Shown piece by piece: positions 14,983 through 24,116 of a stretch of DNA of 57,882 nucleotides. The DNA is taken from positions 1 through 57,882 of the IMG/VR virus record IMGVR_UViG_3300035670_000247, one strand, 5' to 3'. The first letter of the stretch is position 1. Every line of letters begins with the position of its first letter. Origin of the DNA: a virus. Below the pieces are notes generated by a model, which did no database searches, was not told the origin of the DNA, and worked only from the letters and a program-made list of their open reading frames with translations. Made by a program: the position numbers and the translations under genes.

Positions 14983-15564
14983 TTAGAGTGCTGCCGACTC
15001 GACAGACTGCCGGGTCAGGCGCGTGCCTTCTTCTTTGAGTCTGAGAAATTCTTGTTCCGTTGCCTCACCGAGCAGATCGTAGGGAAATGTGCGCACTTCG
15101 CCTATCTGCTTGCGGGTCTGGCCCGGCAACTGCTTGAACTGAGGTGTCACCCCGTTGTCCGCGGCTTCTTTGAATCGATACGGAATGATAACTTCGACGT
15201 TGCGTGTTATCTGGAGCACCTCGCCATTGACAGACAGGATGACTTCATCAGGCTGGTTGGCATCGCTTTTCTGCTGAAATTTGACGCGGTAATATTTGTT
15301 GATGTCGATGGCTGCTGCCGGAGGCGGCGGCACGGCAGATACCACGGCTGCCGGCGCGGGCAGTGCGGTTGTGTCAAACGATTTCAGGACAGCGACAAAT
15401 CCGTCCTGATGCGGTTTGATGGTGTAGAGTGCCTCGTCCAGACCTCTCTGACGTATGGCCCTGCTGACGCTGGCTTCGTTGGCGAAAGGTTTGTTGTCCT
15501 TCGAGGCTAGAAATGCGGGAATGTCGGCGGCTGACTGCTCTTGGCTTGTATGCTCCTGGCTCAT
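14983..15564 (-). CDS. Virion-associated protein, unknown (193 aa)
   Basis: The start at ATG 15564 has GGAGAA eight bases upstream; the frame extends further but would read through the hairpin region. The N-terminus is Gln/Ser-rich and polar. Residues 20-65 (NEASVSRAIRQRGLDEALYT) form a small alpha/beta domain, followed by a Pro/Ala linker (AVPPPPAAAIDINKYY) and a second domain. It is between capsid and connector genes. It may be a capsid-associated or head-tail protein; nothing more specific can be said. Confidence 0.5.
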   Translation of the reverse strand: MSQEHTSQEQSAADIPAFLASKDNKPFANEASVSRAIRQRGLDEALYTIKPHQDGFVAVLKSFDTTALPAPAAVVSAVPPPPAAAIDINKYYRVKFQQKSDANQPDEVILSVNGEVLQITRNVEVIIPYRFKEAADNGVTPQFKQLPGQTRKQIGEVRTFPYDLLGEATEQEFLRLKEEGTRLTRQSVESAAL

Positions 15565-15602
15565 GTCAGTTCTCCATGTGTCTGATTTGTTTGATGAAAT
15601 AA

Positions 15603-15680
15603 ATCCGGCGGGAACGGGAGTTTTCCGCTCCCGCCGGGGTTTTTTCCGTTCCCCGGGGGAATTTTCGGGGACGGAAAGGG
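15603..15680 (-). terminator. Tandem hairpins between capsid and connector genes
   Basis: Two GC-rich hairpins follow the 233-residue gene on the transcribed strand. The first pairs CCGTCCCCG with CGGGGAACGG and is followed by AAAAAA. The second pairs CCGGCGGGA with TCCCGCCGG, perfect over nine bases, and is followed by ATTTATTT. The second has the form of a partial intrinsic terminator. It could tune the drop from capsid to tail gene expression or mark an RNA-processing site. Confidence 0.5.
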
Positions 15681-15685
15681 GTGGG

Positions 15686-16387
15686 TTAGTTGTCGTAGGT
15701 TCCGGCGATGAACATCTGCATTTCATCGTCCACGTTAACTACGCTTGTGATGTTGCATTTGATCCCGGCGGGCGTTATATCGCCGACCGCGAGCGGTGCA
15801 AGATCATACATCGGAGTGATGGCTTCGATCACCCCGCTCGGTGCGGCGCGGTCGAGGGTCACTTCATTGGCCGCCTCACCCTGACCAGCGGTCAGCGCGG
15901 TGATGGTGTACCACACGCCGTCGATGCAGATTTTCGAGCCTTCGCCGATCCTGCCGCCTGACGCCACATCCTCATTGAAGTGGCCGGTGCGGTTGCCCGC
16001 TGTGTCCAGGGTCCAGGTGCTGATGACTTCCGTCACCGCCGAACCGCCGTTGGCAGTCGAATTGCGCTCGTCGCGTGTCATCCGCTTGTCGAAGGCCAGA
16101 TACACGCCCTCGCCATAGTCCGCGCTGGTCTGCATTGCCGCAGTCAGTACCTCTCCGCCTTCATACGGCTCAAACCCGTTGCCGGCGGTCAGCAGACTCA
16201 GGGCTGTAGCCCCGTTGGTATCGAGAATACCGTTGATGCAGTCAGCGGCCCGCATATCGCGATTCCATGCCGCGTTGGCTCCGGCATCGTCCTCCAGGGC
16301 GAGCAGCTTGATGAAGTCGGGAATGAACCCGAGACACAGAAACACGGCTGCGCCTGTTCCGTTGAATGTACCAGTGACAACTTTCAT
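15686..16387 (-). CDS. Capsid-associated protein, unknown (233 aa)
   Basis: Directly downstream of the capsid gene, with AGAGG before the ATG at 16387. It is beta-rich (VVTGTFNGTGAAVFLCLGFI; VEVISTWTLDTAGNRTGHF; SKICIDGVWYTITALTAGQG), as in head decoration proteins. There is no signal peptide or membrane segment. Position next to the capsid gene favours a decoration or minor head protein, unproven. Confidence 0.5.
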   Translation of the reverse strand: MKVVTGTFNGTGAAVFLCLGFIPDFIKLLALEDDAGANAAWNRDMRAADCINGILDTNGATALSLLTAGNGFEPYEGGEVLTAAMQTSADYGEGVYLAFDKRMTRDERNSTANGGSAVTEVISTWTLDTAGNRTGHFNEDVASGGRIGEGSKICIDGVWYTITALTAGQGEAANEVTLDRAAPSGVIEAITPMYDLAPLAVGDITPAGIKCNITSVVNVDDEMQMFIAGTYDN

Positions 16388-16477
16388 TTTATTACCTCTT
16401 TATTTTTGAGTTGTGTTAGGGGGGATAGTCCGGGGCAGATTGATTCCGCCCCGGACGACAGCGTATGCACTGCCAGC

Positions 16478-17506
16478 TTATGGATTGGCTGTGCAGGCAA
16501 CCTCCAGCCGGTATACCCAGAGCTGGTTCAGGATGCCGCCGCCCTGCCATGTCTTCCAGGAGACGAAGCCGCGCTGCGCCAGCTCGTCGCCGTGGGTTGG
16601 TTTGGGGTTGACCACTGCCGGGGTCACGGGCATGTAGCCCGTCTTTTTGTTCGCCTGCATCGGGCAAATTCCGTAGGCGTTTTTTGCCAGAATCACCAGC
16701 GGATACACGTCCGCGGCGGCGGCACCGCTCACAGCAACGCCGTTGCTCAGGTATGTGGTGCCTGACGCTCCGGCGGCCAGCCACGGCTCGAACTGGTTGG
16801 TCAGCACGAACCGGATGTCCTCGACTTTGCCGATTTCGGTCGGCAGCGCCTTCATGTGGTTCGAGTAATTCTCGACCGGGACAAACCCGGCAATATCGCG
16901 CAGATCGCTGGCCAGATCGGTATGCCCGATGGCGAAGTATGCCGCGCCGACAGGTTCAGTGCCGACATTTGCCGTGGCGGAGATGATCTTGCTGATCATT
17001 TCAGCCTTGTTGCGGCGCAGTGATCGGACGGCGACGCGCAGATCGCCAGCCGTCGCCGGGCTGTTGACCAGAGTACGCGACGCCACGCCTGCGGCATAGC
17101 CGACATTGGTCCCGCCCTTCAGGAAAAACAGCCGCAGAAGTTCAACCGTCTGCGCCATCTGTTCGCCGCACAGATCGATGCTCTCCTGGAGCACCGGGTC
17201 TTCGTGTGTGTCGAGAATCACATCGGACAGCTCGACCTTATCGCCGTACTGCTCCAGATTGATTGTCACATCTTCGTGCCGCAGCTTCTGTCCGGCTGGG
17301 GTCACACCCTCGGCCAGCGGAGCGATGGCCGGAGCCAGGCTCTTGTACCTGCGGTATTTGCGCACAGTGCTGTTGTTTGCCGGGTGTGGGTCACTCTGGC
17401 CGAAGCGCTCCGTAACCATATCTGGCTGGCCGCGCTGCAGCAGACGTTTTACCGCGTAACCTGCGGTTCTGTCGGAGATGTCTCCGTACTTGGTGGTGTT
17501 AGGCAT
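16478..17506 (-). CDS. Major capsid protein, N4-gp56 type (342 aa)
   Basis: Builds the icosahedral head. The N-terminus (YGDISDRTAGYAVKRLLQRG) followed by the E-x-F-G-Q region and KYRRYKSLAPAIAPLAEGVT is the familiar opening of the N4-gp56 family of HK97-fold capsid proteins, and the length matches. GGAGGCTCAC lies upstream of the ATG at 17506. Scaffold gene upstream and head/connector genes downstream give the standard podovirus order. No delta-domain or protease is seen, so assembly uses a separate scaffold. Confidence 0.85.
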   Translation of the reverse strand: MPNTTKYGDISDRTAGYAVKRLLQRGQPDMVTERFGQSDPHPANNSTVRKYRRYKSLAPAIAPLAEGVTPAGQKLRHEDVTINLEQYGDKVELSDVILDTHEDPVLQESIDLCGEQMAQTVELLRLFFLKGGTNVGYAAGVASRTLVNSPATAGDLRVAVRSLRRNKAEMISKIISATANVGTEPVGAAYFAIGHTDLASDLRDIAGFVPVENYSNHMKALPTEIGKVEDIRFVLTNQFEPWLAAGASGTTYLSNGVAVSGAAAADVYPLVILAKNAYGICPMQANKKTGYMPVTPAVVNPKPTHGDELAQRGFVSWKTWQGGGILNQLWVYRLEVACTANP

Positions 17507-17587
17507 TGTGAGCCTCCTTGCAATGTTGGGGTTTCATCATTGCTCTGAGACTCACTGGTCTTCCGGCAACATGCAAATAATGATTAA

Positions 17588-17878
17588 TTACAGCCGTGTC
17601 CATGGAACGGGGAGTCCGCACCGCGTACACTTCATTTCGATGGAGCTTCCCGCTCCGAGATCGCCCTTGGCAAGCATACGGTGGCAGTTGGGACACCGCA
17701 TTTCCCGGCGGGATACCGCTGCATCGCCGAGATTGAACACCTCCTTGCACTTCGGGCACTTGACCGACAGGGACGTGCCTTTTTTGATGTCGCCAAAGGC
17801 AAATTTCCACCGGCAATGAGGGCATCGGTGAATCCTGTCCCTGTCCACCAGAAACGCTCTGGACTGGTATTCAGGCAT
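17588..17878 (-). CDS. Tandem zinc-ribbon protein, Com-like (96 aa)
   Basis: The ATG at 17878 is the most plausible start, because the zinc motifs begin soon after; its ribosome site is weak. Four CxxC pairs occur in regular spacing: CPHC, CPKC, CPNC and CTRC, forming two repeated units in which (R)CPxC ... F/LAxGD ... SxxxKCxxC recurs. This resembles two Com-type translational-activator zinc ribbons (as in phage Mu) fused in tandem. It lies between scaffold and capsid genes, so it might bind late mRNA to control capsid production. That role is inference. Confidence 0.6.
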   Translation of the reverse strand: MPEYQSRAFLVDRDRIHRCPHCRWKFAFGDIKKGTSLSVKCPKCKEVFNLGDAAVSRREMRCPNCHRMLAKGDLGAGSSIEMKCTRCGLPVPWTRL

Positions 17879-17903
17879 CCATTGCGTTTTGATTATTCTA
17901 GTT

Positions 17904-18842
17904 TTAATCGTCGTCTTCAATATCGAACCCTTCAAACAGGCTCTCGACTTCCGTTTTGCCGTTGTCATTATGACTGCGGCGCGGCGGCAGCCCGGTTTTG
18001 CGGCTGCTGTTGCCGTGCAGTTTTTGTTCGCGCCGGGCGCGGGTGCTGCTGTCTGAGCTTTGTCCGGTTTTGCGGCCGGCCTTGGCAATGAATGCGTTGA
18101 TCACCGCAATGCTGTCTGCCGGATTGCTGGACTCATCCAGCGCCTGAATGGCTTTAGGCTGTTGCTTCAGCCACTGCGAATATTCCGGCGACATCGCTAT
18201 GCGCCTGGCATTAGGCACACCTTCCACATAGCCGTTCTTGCCCACGTAGCCGTTGGTCACGTTATCCCAGAACGCTGTGTACTGCACCTGCTTCAGCAGC
18301 GTCTGCAGCGGCTGCTGAACGCTGGCTATGGCCTTCTGCATTGCAGCCCCTGCTATAGCGCGTGCATACGCGGTCTCTTCCGGCATTTCCTCTTCCAGCG
18401 CTTTCAGATCGATTGTCATGCCGTCTATATCGATGTTGCCTTCCGGCAGCAGGCGGGCAACGTCGGCGATCAGCGAGGCAATGTCCGTGTCGGCATCTTT
18501 CTCGTTCTCTTCGCCGCCGTCGTCGTCGCCGGTATCATCACCGTCGTCGCCTTCGGCATCTTCCTCATTATCTTTGCCGCCGTCGGTTTTGTCGCCAGCC
18601 AGATTCTGACCGCGTTTGAGCGCCTGGGAATAAGCGTCTCCGTCCGCATCTTCGTTTCCCGTGCCATCATCTTTATCTTCCTCGTAATTGTCAGCAGCGC
18701 CGTCATCGTCGCCGCTGTCATCTACGCTGTCGGGATCATCGGCATCGGGCTCGTCGAATCCGGCCTGGAATTCGCTCAGTTCCTCACTGTCCATGTTCTG
18801 CATTTCGGAAGAATGCTCTGGATTGTACATATCTCCGGCCAT
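17904..18842 (-). CDS. Scaffolding protein (312 aa)
   Basis: Directs capsid assembly. It is extremely acidic in the first 120 residues (long Asp/Glu/Gly runs such as DDPDSVDDSGDDDGAADNYE), followed by a helical mid part (ASLIADVARLLPEGNIDIDG) and a basic C-terminal tail (STRARREQKLHGNSSRKTG), as expected for scaffold proteins whose basic end contacts capsid. ATG at 18842 with AAGGAGAG upstream. Its place between the upstream portal gene and the downstream capsid gene is the classic scaffold position. Confidence 0.75.
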   Translation of the reverse strand: MAGDMYNPEHSSEMQNMDSEELSEFQAGFDEPDADDPDSVDDSGDDDGAADNYEEDKDDGTGNEDADGDAYSQALKRGQNLAGDKTDGGKDNEEDAEGDDGDDTGDDDGGEENEKDADTDIASLIADVARLLPEGNIDIDGMTIDLKALEEEMPEETAYARAIAGAAMQKAIASVQQPLQTLLKQVQYTAFWDNVTNGYVGKNGYVEGVPNARRIAMSPEYSQWLKQQPKAIQALDESSNPADSIAVINAFIAKAGRKTGQSSDSSTRARREQKLHGNSSRKTGLPPRRSHNDNGKTEVESLFEGFDIEDDD

Positions 18843-18871
18843 GTCTTCTCTCCTTGTTAATGATTAAATGC

Positions 18872-19762
18872 TTATGCCACGTCATCGAGACTGTTCAGTA
18901 CGGCATATACCAGGCGCACGCGCACCTCGCCGCCCGCCGTAAACTTCTCGGTCACGGCCGCACCTGCGTTATCCGCGGCTTTGACGGTGACGGTTTCTGC
19001 GCCCGCCAGGACAGCCCAGTCCGGGATGGTGTTGATCTTGGTGTTCTTAGCCAGGTCTGCGCTCAGCCCGTACTTGTCGGGGTCGGCGGTCACGCCGATA
19101 CCTACCTTGGTCAAGCCGTCATCGCCGCTGGCATCGCCGGTGACTGCGGTGGCAAGGTTTGCCTGGACTGACAGAATGACAGCCCCGGCAGGAACGGTTT
19201 CGGTCAGGTCCGTCTCGACCGCGTTGGTCAACGTGACGGTCTCGTCGATGACCTTGATTTCCAAACCTTCGGTCGCGGTCGCGCCTAGACGCAGCGCCAC
19301 GGCGGCCGCTGCCGCACCGGCGGTAATCGTGTTTGCCGCGGCGATGCTTTGACCGCCCTTGCTGTGCAGCAGATCCGCATCGGCGGCACCGGGATCGGGA
19401 ATTCCGATAACCGTCGCCTGGCCCATTGCCTCGGCTTTGAGGGCGACCGTCGTGTCGCCGGTCTGGTTTTCGCAGGTAATCGCCAGCTTGCCTTTGCTGG
19501 CCGTGCTCGGGAACACGTCAACTGAACCCGCTGTGCCGGACGCTCCGGCATCGATATTCTGTGCGCCTAAATTGCGAAATGCGCTGATGTCTTTATTGGC
19601 ATCAGCAATCACCACCTTGTTTGCCGCAACTGTACCGGCGGTGGCGCCGTCAAGTTTGGCGGCCTCTTCCCGCAGCGCGTCAAGGCTTACGCCTTTGATT
19701 GTCAGGCCATTTTTGAATTCATGATTTCCGTGATGCGTGACATGAGTGCGATAATCATTCAT
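18872..19762 (-). CDS. Virion structural protein, unknown (296 aa)
   Basis: The start overlaps the preceding stop (ATGA at 19762-19759). It is Ala/Thr/Gly-rich and beta-rich (VEVFPSTASKGKLAITCE; LEIKVIDETVTLTNAVETDL; VILSVQANLATAVTG), resembling head-fibre or decoration proteins. It lies between portal and scaffold genes. No enzymatic motif. A head appendage is the best guess. Confidence 0.5.
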   Translation of the reverse strand: MNDYRTHVTHHGNHEFKNGLTIKGVSLDALREEAAKLDGATAGTVAANKVVIADANKDISAFRNLGAQNIDAGASGTAGSVDVFPSTASKGKLAITCENQTGDTTVALKAEAMGQATVIGIPDPGAADADLLHSKGGQSIAAANTITAGAAAAAVALRLGATATEGLEIKVIDETVTLTNAVETDLTETVPAGAVILSVQANLATAVTGDASGDDGLTKVGIGVTADPDKYGLSADLAKNTKINTIPDWAVLAGAETVTVKAADNAGAAVTEKFTAGGEVRVRLVYAVLNSLDDVA

Positions 19763-20019
19763 TTCTCTTTTCCTTTTTGTTTTGCAGCTTCGATCAGCCT
19801 GTCAAGAAATTTGAGGCTTTCGATTTGAATACTCAAAGAGAAAACCGCATCTCTCGATTGCGGCGTAACATCATCCAGCAGTTCAGAGCGTTCCCGGCAT
19901 AGCAATTCGCCTTGCCGATGAAACGCCCGCTGGATTATTTGGACCGCCGCAAGTGATTCTGCGCTTGCTGCCAGGTGCATATCATCCGCGGCTATCAGTT
20001 TGTCGATATTCATGTGCAT
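19759..20019 (-). CDS. Small helical protein after portal (86 aa)
   Basis: ATG at 20019, about 33 bases after copy 2 of the 17-bp element. All-helical, with MHLAASAESLAAVQIIQRAF and a Lys-rich end (AAKQKGKEK). Its stop overlaps the next start. A head-assembly accessory is likely given the location between portal and structural genes; no family recognised. Confidence 0.5.
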   Translation of the reverse strand: MHMNIDKLIAADDMHLAASAESLAAVQIIQRAFHRQGELLCRERSELLDDVTPQSRDAVFSLSIQIESLKFLDRLIEAAKQKGKEK

Positions 20020-20028
20020 GATTACACC

Positions 20029-21993
20029 CTATCGTATCAGATCATTTTCGTCAGGGACATTTTTTTCAGCCGATTGTCTGCCCTTCTGCATTGACCTGAT
20101 TTTGGAGGCGATCTCGGCTCGGTCCAGCTTCAGTTTCTCGAATTCCAGTTCGAGCTTGCGCTGTTCCATTTCGATTTTAGCGCGGGTCGCTTCGGCTTCG
20201 GCTTTGGCTTTCTCTGCCTCGGCCTGAGCTGTCTGCAGTTCCAGCTGCCGTACAGGATCGCTGGCTCGCGCTTCGTCCCGCGCCTGCTTCTCATCGGCTG
20301 TCAAGAGCACGCTGTTCTCGCTGAATCCGTGCGCCTTCGCTATCTGTTCTGCCAGCGGCCGCCAGTCAATTTCATCCGCGAGCTGCGGACTGCTCGACAT
20401 CGCCTGTATAAACTGATTGATCTTGGTAATCAGCAACACGCGGTCCTGATACAGCGAATATCCTATCGGTGTGACGTTCCAGTCGCCTTTGGCCGGGCTG
20501 TTCGGATCGAGCATGTTGTACCGGTAGAAGTCGGCGACTATTGGTTCGGTGAGCATCTCGTCAATATTCCGCACCACCTTGGCCAGGTATTTGGCTCCTT
20601 TATCCGCCATCTGCGCGGCCTGGTACGCGGTCTGCACGTCCTGCCCGCTGGGGTTGACACCGTGGACGATATTAGGAATCAGGCTGGTCTCCTCCAGATA
20701 CCTGTCAGAATAATTCAGCAGAGAGATCAGACTGTCGCCGACATCCGTCACAACAAACTGCTGCATGGCCTGGCGGATGTCTTTACAGCTGTCCTCCAGC
20801 TCCATGGCCACACCGGGTTTGAATTTGCCGTCCCAGCCAGCCGGCATGTATCGTTTGACGGCGGCAAACATGACATTGCCGGACAGCTTCTTATTATCCT
20901 CGAACGCCCGCCAGCCGCCGTTGATCACCCGCTGCATATCCTGCACCGCGTCGGCCACCCCGTGCGCATCAATGCTGTCGATTGACTCTTCCCACTCCAG
21001 TCTGTAGTAAGGCCGGTCTTCCGGCTCGGTCAGAAACAGGCGAATGATACAGTTGTCAACCATGACGGCGTGGACCTCAATGTCATCGCCGTCGTCCTGT
21101 TCGTTTCGTTCGAGGTCAATCCCTGCGGATTTCCGTTCGTCCATAAACCGCCGGACGTACTCCCGTGGCACACGTCCCCAGAACTCTATGCGTTCAATGG
21201 AGCTTTCGCGTTCGGCCAGGTCGCGGTCTGTCGGTTTCCCGGTGGTGTTGCGTAATTTGGTTTTATCTGTGCGGTCATAGTCTTTCAGCAGACGGTCGAT
21301 GTCTTCTTTGAAATAGCCGTCCTCGTTGCGGAGCTGGCGCAGGCTGAATTTGCTGATCAGGCTAATTTCACATATCCCGGCGGAGTCGGTCAGATTATCT
21401 GTCTCCAGATCGCGGTATATGTCCCAGGTGCTGACCCACGCCAGGCCAGGGGCCCATTCCGATATTGAGTATTCCTCCCACTGGTCACTGTCTGGCACAG
21501 ATTTCCGCCAGCCGCCGCGGCGGATCTCGTGCATGTACCTCTTGCCGTAGCCCTCACCGTAGATTGCCGCGCTCAGAATGATTCTGGCATATTGCCGGTC
21601 GGCATGACAGGCCAGCATCTGCCTTTGAATGTTAGCCTTCATTTTTGCGCGGGCGTCGCGATTCACAGCCTGCATTGGTTCCGGGAGCTGTTCCTGTTCG
21701 ATGTCGGCCATAGGATTGTTGACCAGATCAAATGGAATACCGCCGCCGCTAAGCTCCATGTCCACTACGAGCGAAACCGCAGCCATGACTTTCATGCGAG
21801 TTACTTGGATAAATGTGTCGCTCCGCCATGCCTCGCCTTCTTCGGTTTTCCACTTTCTGTGTTCAGTATCATTGGCGCGGAAATAGTCAATGTTGAGGTT
21901 CCACTTGCTCTCCAGCGGCTGGCGGTTGTTGCGCCATGTCTGGCATTTCTCGCGGATAAATTCGGCAAGGCTTGTGGTCGGATTGTCCGGCAT
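20029..21993 (-). CDS. Portal protein (654 aa)
   Basis: Forms the dodecameric ring through which DNA enters and leaves the head. The N-terminus (SLAEFIREKCQTWRNNRQPL then W(N)LNIDYFRAN) matches podovirus portals of the P22/N4-like kind. An upstream helix region (ILSAAIYGEGYGKRYMHEIR) and a long C-terminal Glu/Lys/Ala coiled-coil (QTAQAEAEKAKAEAEATRAK) form stem and barrel. Size fits. GGAGAG precedes the ATG. The last codons read through a copy of the 17-bp element without a stop, unlike three other copies where its TGA is the stop. Confidence 0.85.
   Translation of the reverse strand: MPDNPTTSLAEFIREKCQTWRNNRQPLESKWNLNIDYFRANDTEHRKWKTEEGEAWRSDTFIQVTRMKVMAAVSLVVDMELSGGGIPFDLVNNPMADIEQEQLPEPMQAVNRDARAKMKANIQRQMLACHADRQYARIILSAAIYGEGYGKRYMHEIRRGGWRKSVPDSDQWEEYSISEWAPGLAWVSTWDIYRDLETDNLTDSAGICEISLISKFSLRQLRNEDGYFKEDIDRLLKDYDRTDKTKLRNTTGKPTDRDLAERESSIERIEFWGRVPREYVRRFMDERKSAGIDLERNEQDDGDDIEVHAVMVDNCIIRLFLTEPEDRPYYRLEWEESIDSIDAHGVADAVQDMQRVINGGWRAFEDNKKLSGNVMFAAVKRYMPAGWDGKFKPGVAMELEDSCKDIRQAMQQFVVTDVGDSLISLLNYSDRYLEETSLIPNIVHGVNPSGQDVQTAYQAAQMADKGAKYLAKVVRNIDEMLTEPIVADFYRYNMLDPNSPAKGDWNVTPIGYSLYQDRVLLITKINQFIQAMSSSPQLADEIDWRPLAEQIAKAHGFSENSVLLTADEKQARDEARASDPVRQLELQTAQAEAEKAKAEAEATRAKIEMEQRKLELEFEKLKLDRAEIASKIRSMQKGRQSAEKNVPDENDLIR
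20052..20068 (-). promoter_or_regulatory. 17-bp late element, copy 2
   Basis: Same minus-strand TGAAAAAAATGTCCCTG. Here it is inside the 3' end of the portal gene, read in the frame GAA AAA AAT GTC CCT, so sequence is conserved even under coding constraint. The next gene starts about 33 bases downstream. Confidence 0.7.
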
Positions 21994-22049
21994 GTTTTCG
22001 CTCTCCGGTGTTTTTTTTTACGTACAATCGCACCGGTTCATGCAGTTGG

Positions 22050-22066
22050 CAGGGACATTTTTTTCA
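22050..22066 (-). promoter_or_regulatory. 17-bp late element, copy 3
   Basis: TGAAAAAAATGTCCCTG on the minus strand; its TGA is the stop of the 202-residue gene, and the portal ATG follows about 57 bases later. Confidence 0.7.
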
Positions 22067-22672
22067 GCCGAGCGTAGCAACTGCGGCAATCAGGCACAGC
22101 AGAGCGTGTACTGCAGGCAGCAGAGCGGCATCGCCTGACACGTCGAAATCGCGCAGCTGGTCATGCACCATGCTGTCGCGGCGGTATTTCAGGCGGCCTG
22201 TACTGAGCATCAGGCGCAGCGCATTGACCGCATCGGCGGCGTGTATGTCAGGGATTAGGAATATTGGTTTCGGATTGATGAGAGCGCAGCGGTATGTCTC
22301 CAGTTCAAACGGTTCATGGATCGGATCACTCTGGTCGTAATAATACCGCCTGCACAGCCAGTTTGCATATACCCGGTTGAAGAACTCGCAGCATCCGGCG
22401 TATTCAATGTGATTGGTGCCAGGCTTGGTGATATGCGCCACACTGAGAAAGGTTTCCTGCCCGGTGATATACAGTATGCGTGTCGTAGTCTCGCAAATTG
22501 CCGACAGCACGACACCCGCCCGGGATGTGTAGCCGATTCCCGCCGACGGCCAGCACACGCCTCCGGCTGGGTAATAGTCGCCGGTGGGAATGGGATGGTC
22601 TTTCGGGAATACATAATGACCCGTGCGCTGGTCTGGGTTGACGTTTACGTTGCTCGGCGGCTGCATCTGCAT
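22064..22672 (-). CDS. Unknown protein between terminase and portal (202 aa)
   Basis: ATG at 22672, one base after the terminase stop, so translation is probably coupled. Mixed alpha/beta with many Cys and Tyr (VCWPSAGIGYTSRAGVVLSA; CCEFFNRVYANWLCRRYYYD). A hydrophobic C-terminal stretch (ALLPAVHALLCLIAAVATLG) could anchor to a membrane or pack into the virion. Position suggests a DNA-packaging or head-vertex accessory. No family recognised. Confidence 0.5.
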   Translation of the reverse strand: MQMQPPSNVNVNPDQRTGHYVFPKDHPIPTGDYYPAGGVCWPSAGIGYTSRAGVVLSAICETTTRILYITGQETFLSVAHITKPGTNHIEYAGCCEFFNRVYANWLCRRYYYDQSDPIHEPFELETYRCALINPKPIFLIPDIHAADAVNALRLMLSTGRLKYRRDSMVHDQLRDFDVSGDAALLPAVHALLCLIAAVATLG

Positions 22673-22673
22673 G

Positions 22674-24116
22674 TCAAATGGCTCCTTTGTCCGCGTAGGC
22701 GGCTACAATCCCTGTATTTTGCATTCCGGCTGAATCCGGCGGCAGCGAGCCGTCTGTCATCCCTTGTACCCACTTGAGCGGCCTCGTCATAAACATCAGT
22801 GCCGCCTCGTCGTAGATATGATCTTCGAGCTTCTTGTCAACATCTTCCGGCTTGTTCGGGTCGCTCTGCAGCAGGGGGATGGTGCGGATAAAATCGGCGC
22901 AGCAGTCGTACACCTGCAGCATTGGCGTTCCAATCCGGTTTTTGCGGTCATCTCTTGGGACGCGCAGGCGGGCGTGGAATTGTCTGATCTTCATTACGCG
23001 GTCGGGATTGCCCTGCTGCAGCGTGATTCCGTGCCTGGCAAATGTCGCAGCGGTGCTGGGACTCTGCCCGCCATGCACATAATCCGGCTTTTTCGCCCAT
23101 GCGTCCGGGGGGGCTATGCGGATTACCGGGCGGTCAATTCCGAGCGATTGTTCCTTGGCCGCGATCTCTTCTGCAATCTCGTCGTCGCCCTGGCGCAGCC
23201 CGGTATCGGGCTGGTTGGGCATACATCCATAAAGCTCGGCGAAACGATAGGCGCGGCCGTCCTCGTCGAACCACCACCAGCCGACGCTGTACGGGCGGGC
23301 AAACCCGAGATCGAGCGTCATATACAGCGGCGCAGTGTCCGGGATCGGGATTGGTTTGATAACATGATCCTTGCTGTTGAACTCAAACATCTGGCCAAGG
23401 AAAATATTCCAGTCGCCGTCCATATACGCGGTGCGGTACGGTTCCGGCAGCGCGTTCAGACGATTGATGTAATTGGGGTCGCGCTCCAGCAGGATCGGGT
23501 TATCCTGAAGCCGGCCGGGGATATACTGCCGCAGCATTCCGCCTTCATCGTCGGGGGCGCGTTTGCATTGATACGGCTTGGCGGTATCGATCCAGCGCCG
23601 CTTCACCCATGCGTGGCCGACGCCGCCTGGGTTGGAGCTTGTGTAGATGCCGGGGATTTTATGCTGAAATTGCGGCGGAATATCGAGCGTTGTCCGTGTT
23701 CTGCCGCGCAGATAATCATAGATGAATTCGGAAAAGGTCGTCAGCTCATCGATGGCCAGAATATGGATTTCAGCGCCCTGATATGAGAATACATCCTTTT
23801 CGTATTGACAATAGCCAAAGAAAATGATTGAGCCGTTATGCAGGTGCCACCGGTTCTTGTCCGATCGGTAGCGGCCTATGTCGCGGGGAAACTGCTGCAG
23901 TGACGGCAGGATATGGTTCTTCTCCAGCTCCGGCAGCGTCCGCCGAAAGATGTACGCCTGCAACCCCGGAATCAGCAGCGCCCATTTCAACACCTCGAAC
24001 CGCAGCGCATGACTCTTGCCCGGACCCGCCGCGCCGCCGAACAGTACCTCATTCGCCGGGCTGGCATGAAGCTCCTGCTGCTTTGGCTGCGGCGTATAGT
24101 CCAGTTCGATGTTCAT
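22674..24116 (-). CDS. terL: Terminase large subunit (480 aa)
   Basis: ATP-driven DNA-packaging motor and headful nuclease. Walker A-like GGAAGPGKS at residues 27-35 and Walker B ILAIDE with D123/E124 define the ATPase. The C-terminal nuclease begins near residue 265 (YMTLDLGFARPYSVGWWWFD, with the first catalytic Asp in the LDLG strand) and includes the DDEIAEEIAAKEQSLG helix. Length fits. ATG overlaps the previous stop (ATGA). Preceded by the small subunit two genes upstream and followed by portal. Confidence 0.92.
   Translation of the reverse strand: MNIELDYTPQPKQQELHASPANEVLFGGAAGPGKSHALRFEVLKWALLIPGLQAYIFRRTLPELEKNHILPSLQQFPRDIGRYRSDKNRWHLHNGSIIFFGYCQYEKDVFSYQGAEIHILAIDELTTFSEFIYDYLRGRTRTTLDIPPQFQHKIPGIYTSSNPGGVGHAWVKRRWIDTAKPYQCKRAPDDEGGMLRQYIPGRLQDNPILLERDPNYINRLNALPEPYRTAYMDGDWNIFLGQMFEFNSKDHVIKPIPIPDTAPLYMTLDLGFARPYSVGWWWFDEDGRAYRFAELYGCMPNQPDTGLRQGDDEIAEEIAAKEQSLGIDRPVIRIAPPDAWAKKPDYVHGGQSPSTAATFARHGITLQQGNPDRVMKIRQFHARLRVPRDDRKNRIGTPMLQVYDCCADFIRTIPLLQSDPNKPEDVDKKLEDHIYDEAALMFMTRPLKWVQGMTDGSLPPDSAGMQNTGIVAAYADKGAI

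Noticed and set aside
22019-22066. Intrinsic terminator from the T7 run in the 17-bp element
   Set aside because: The T-run is on the plus strand, opposite to transcription, and no GC-rich hairpin precedes it.
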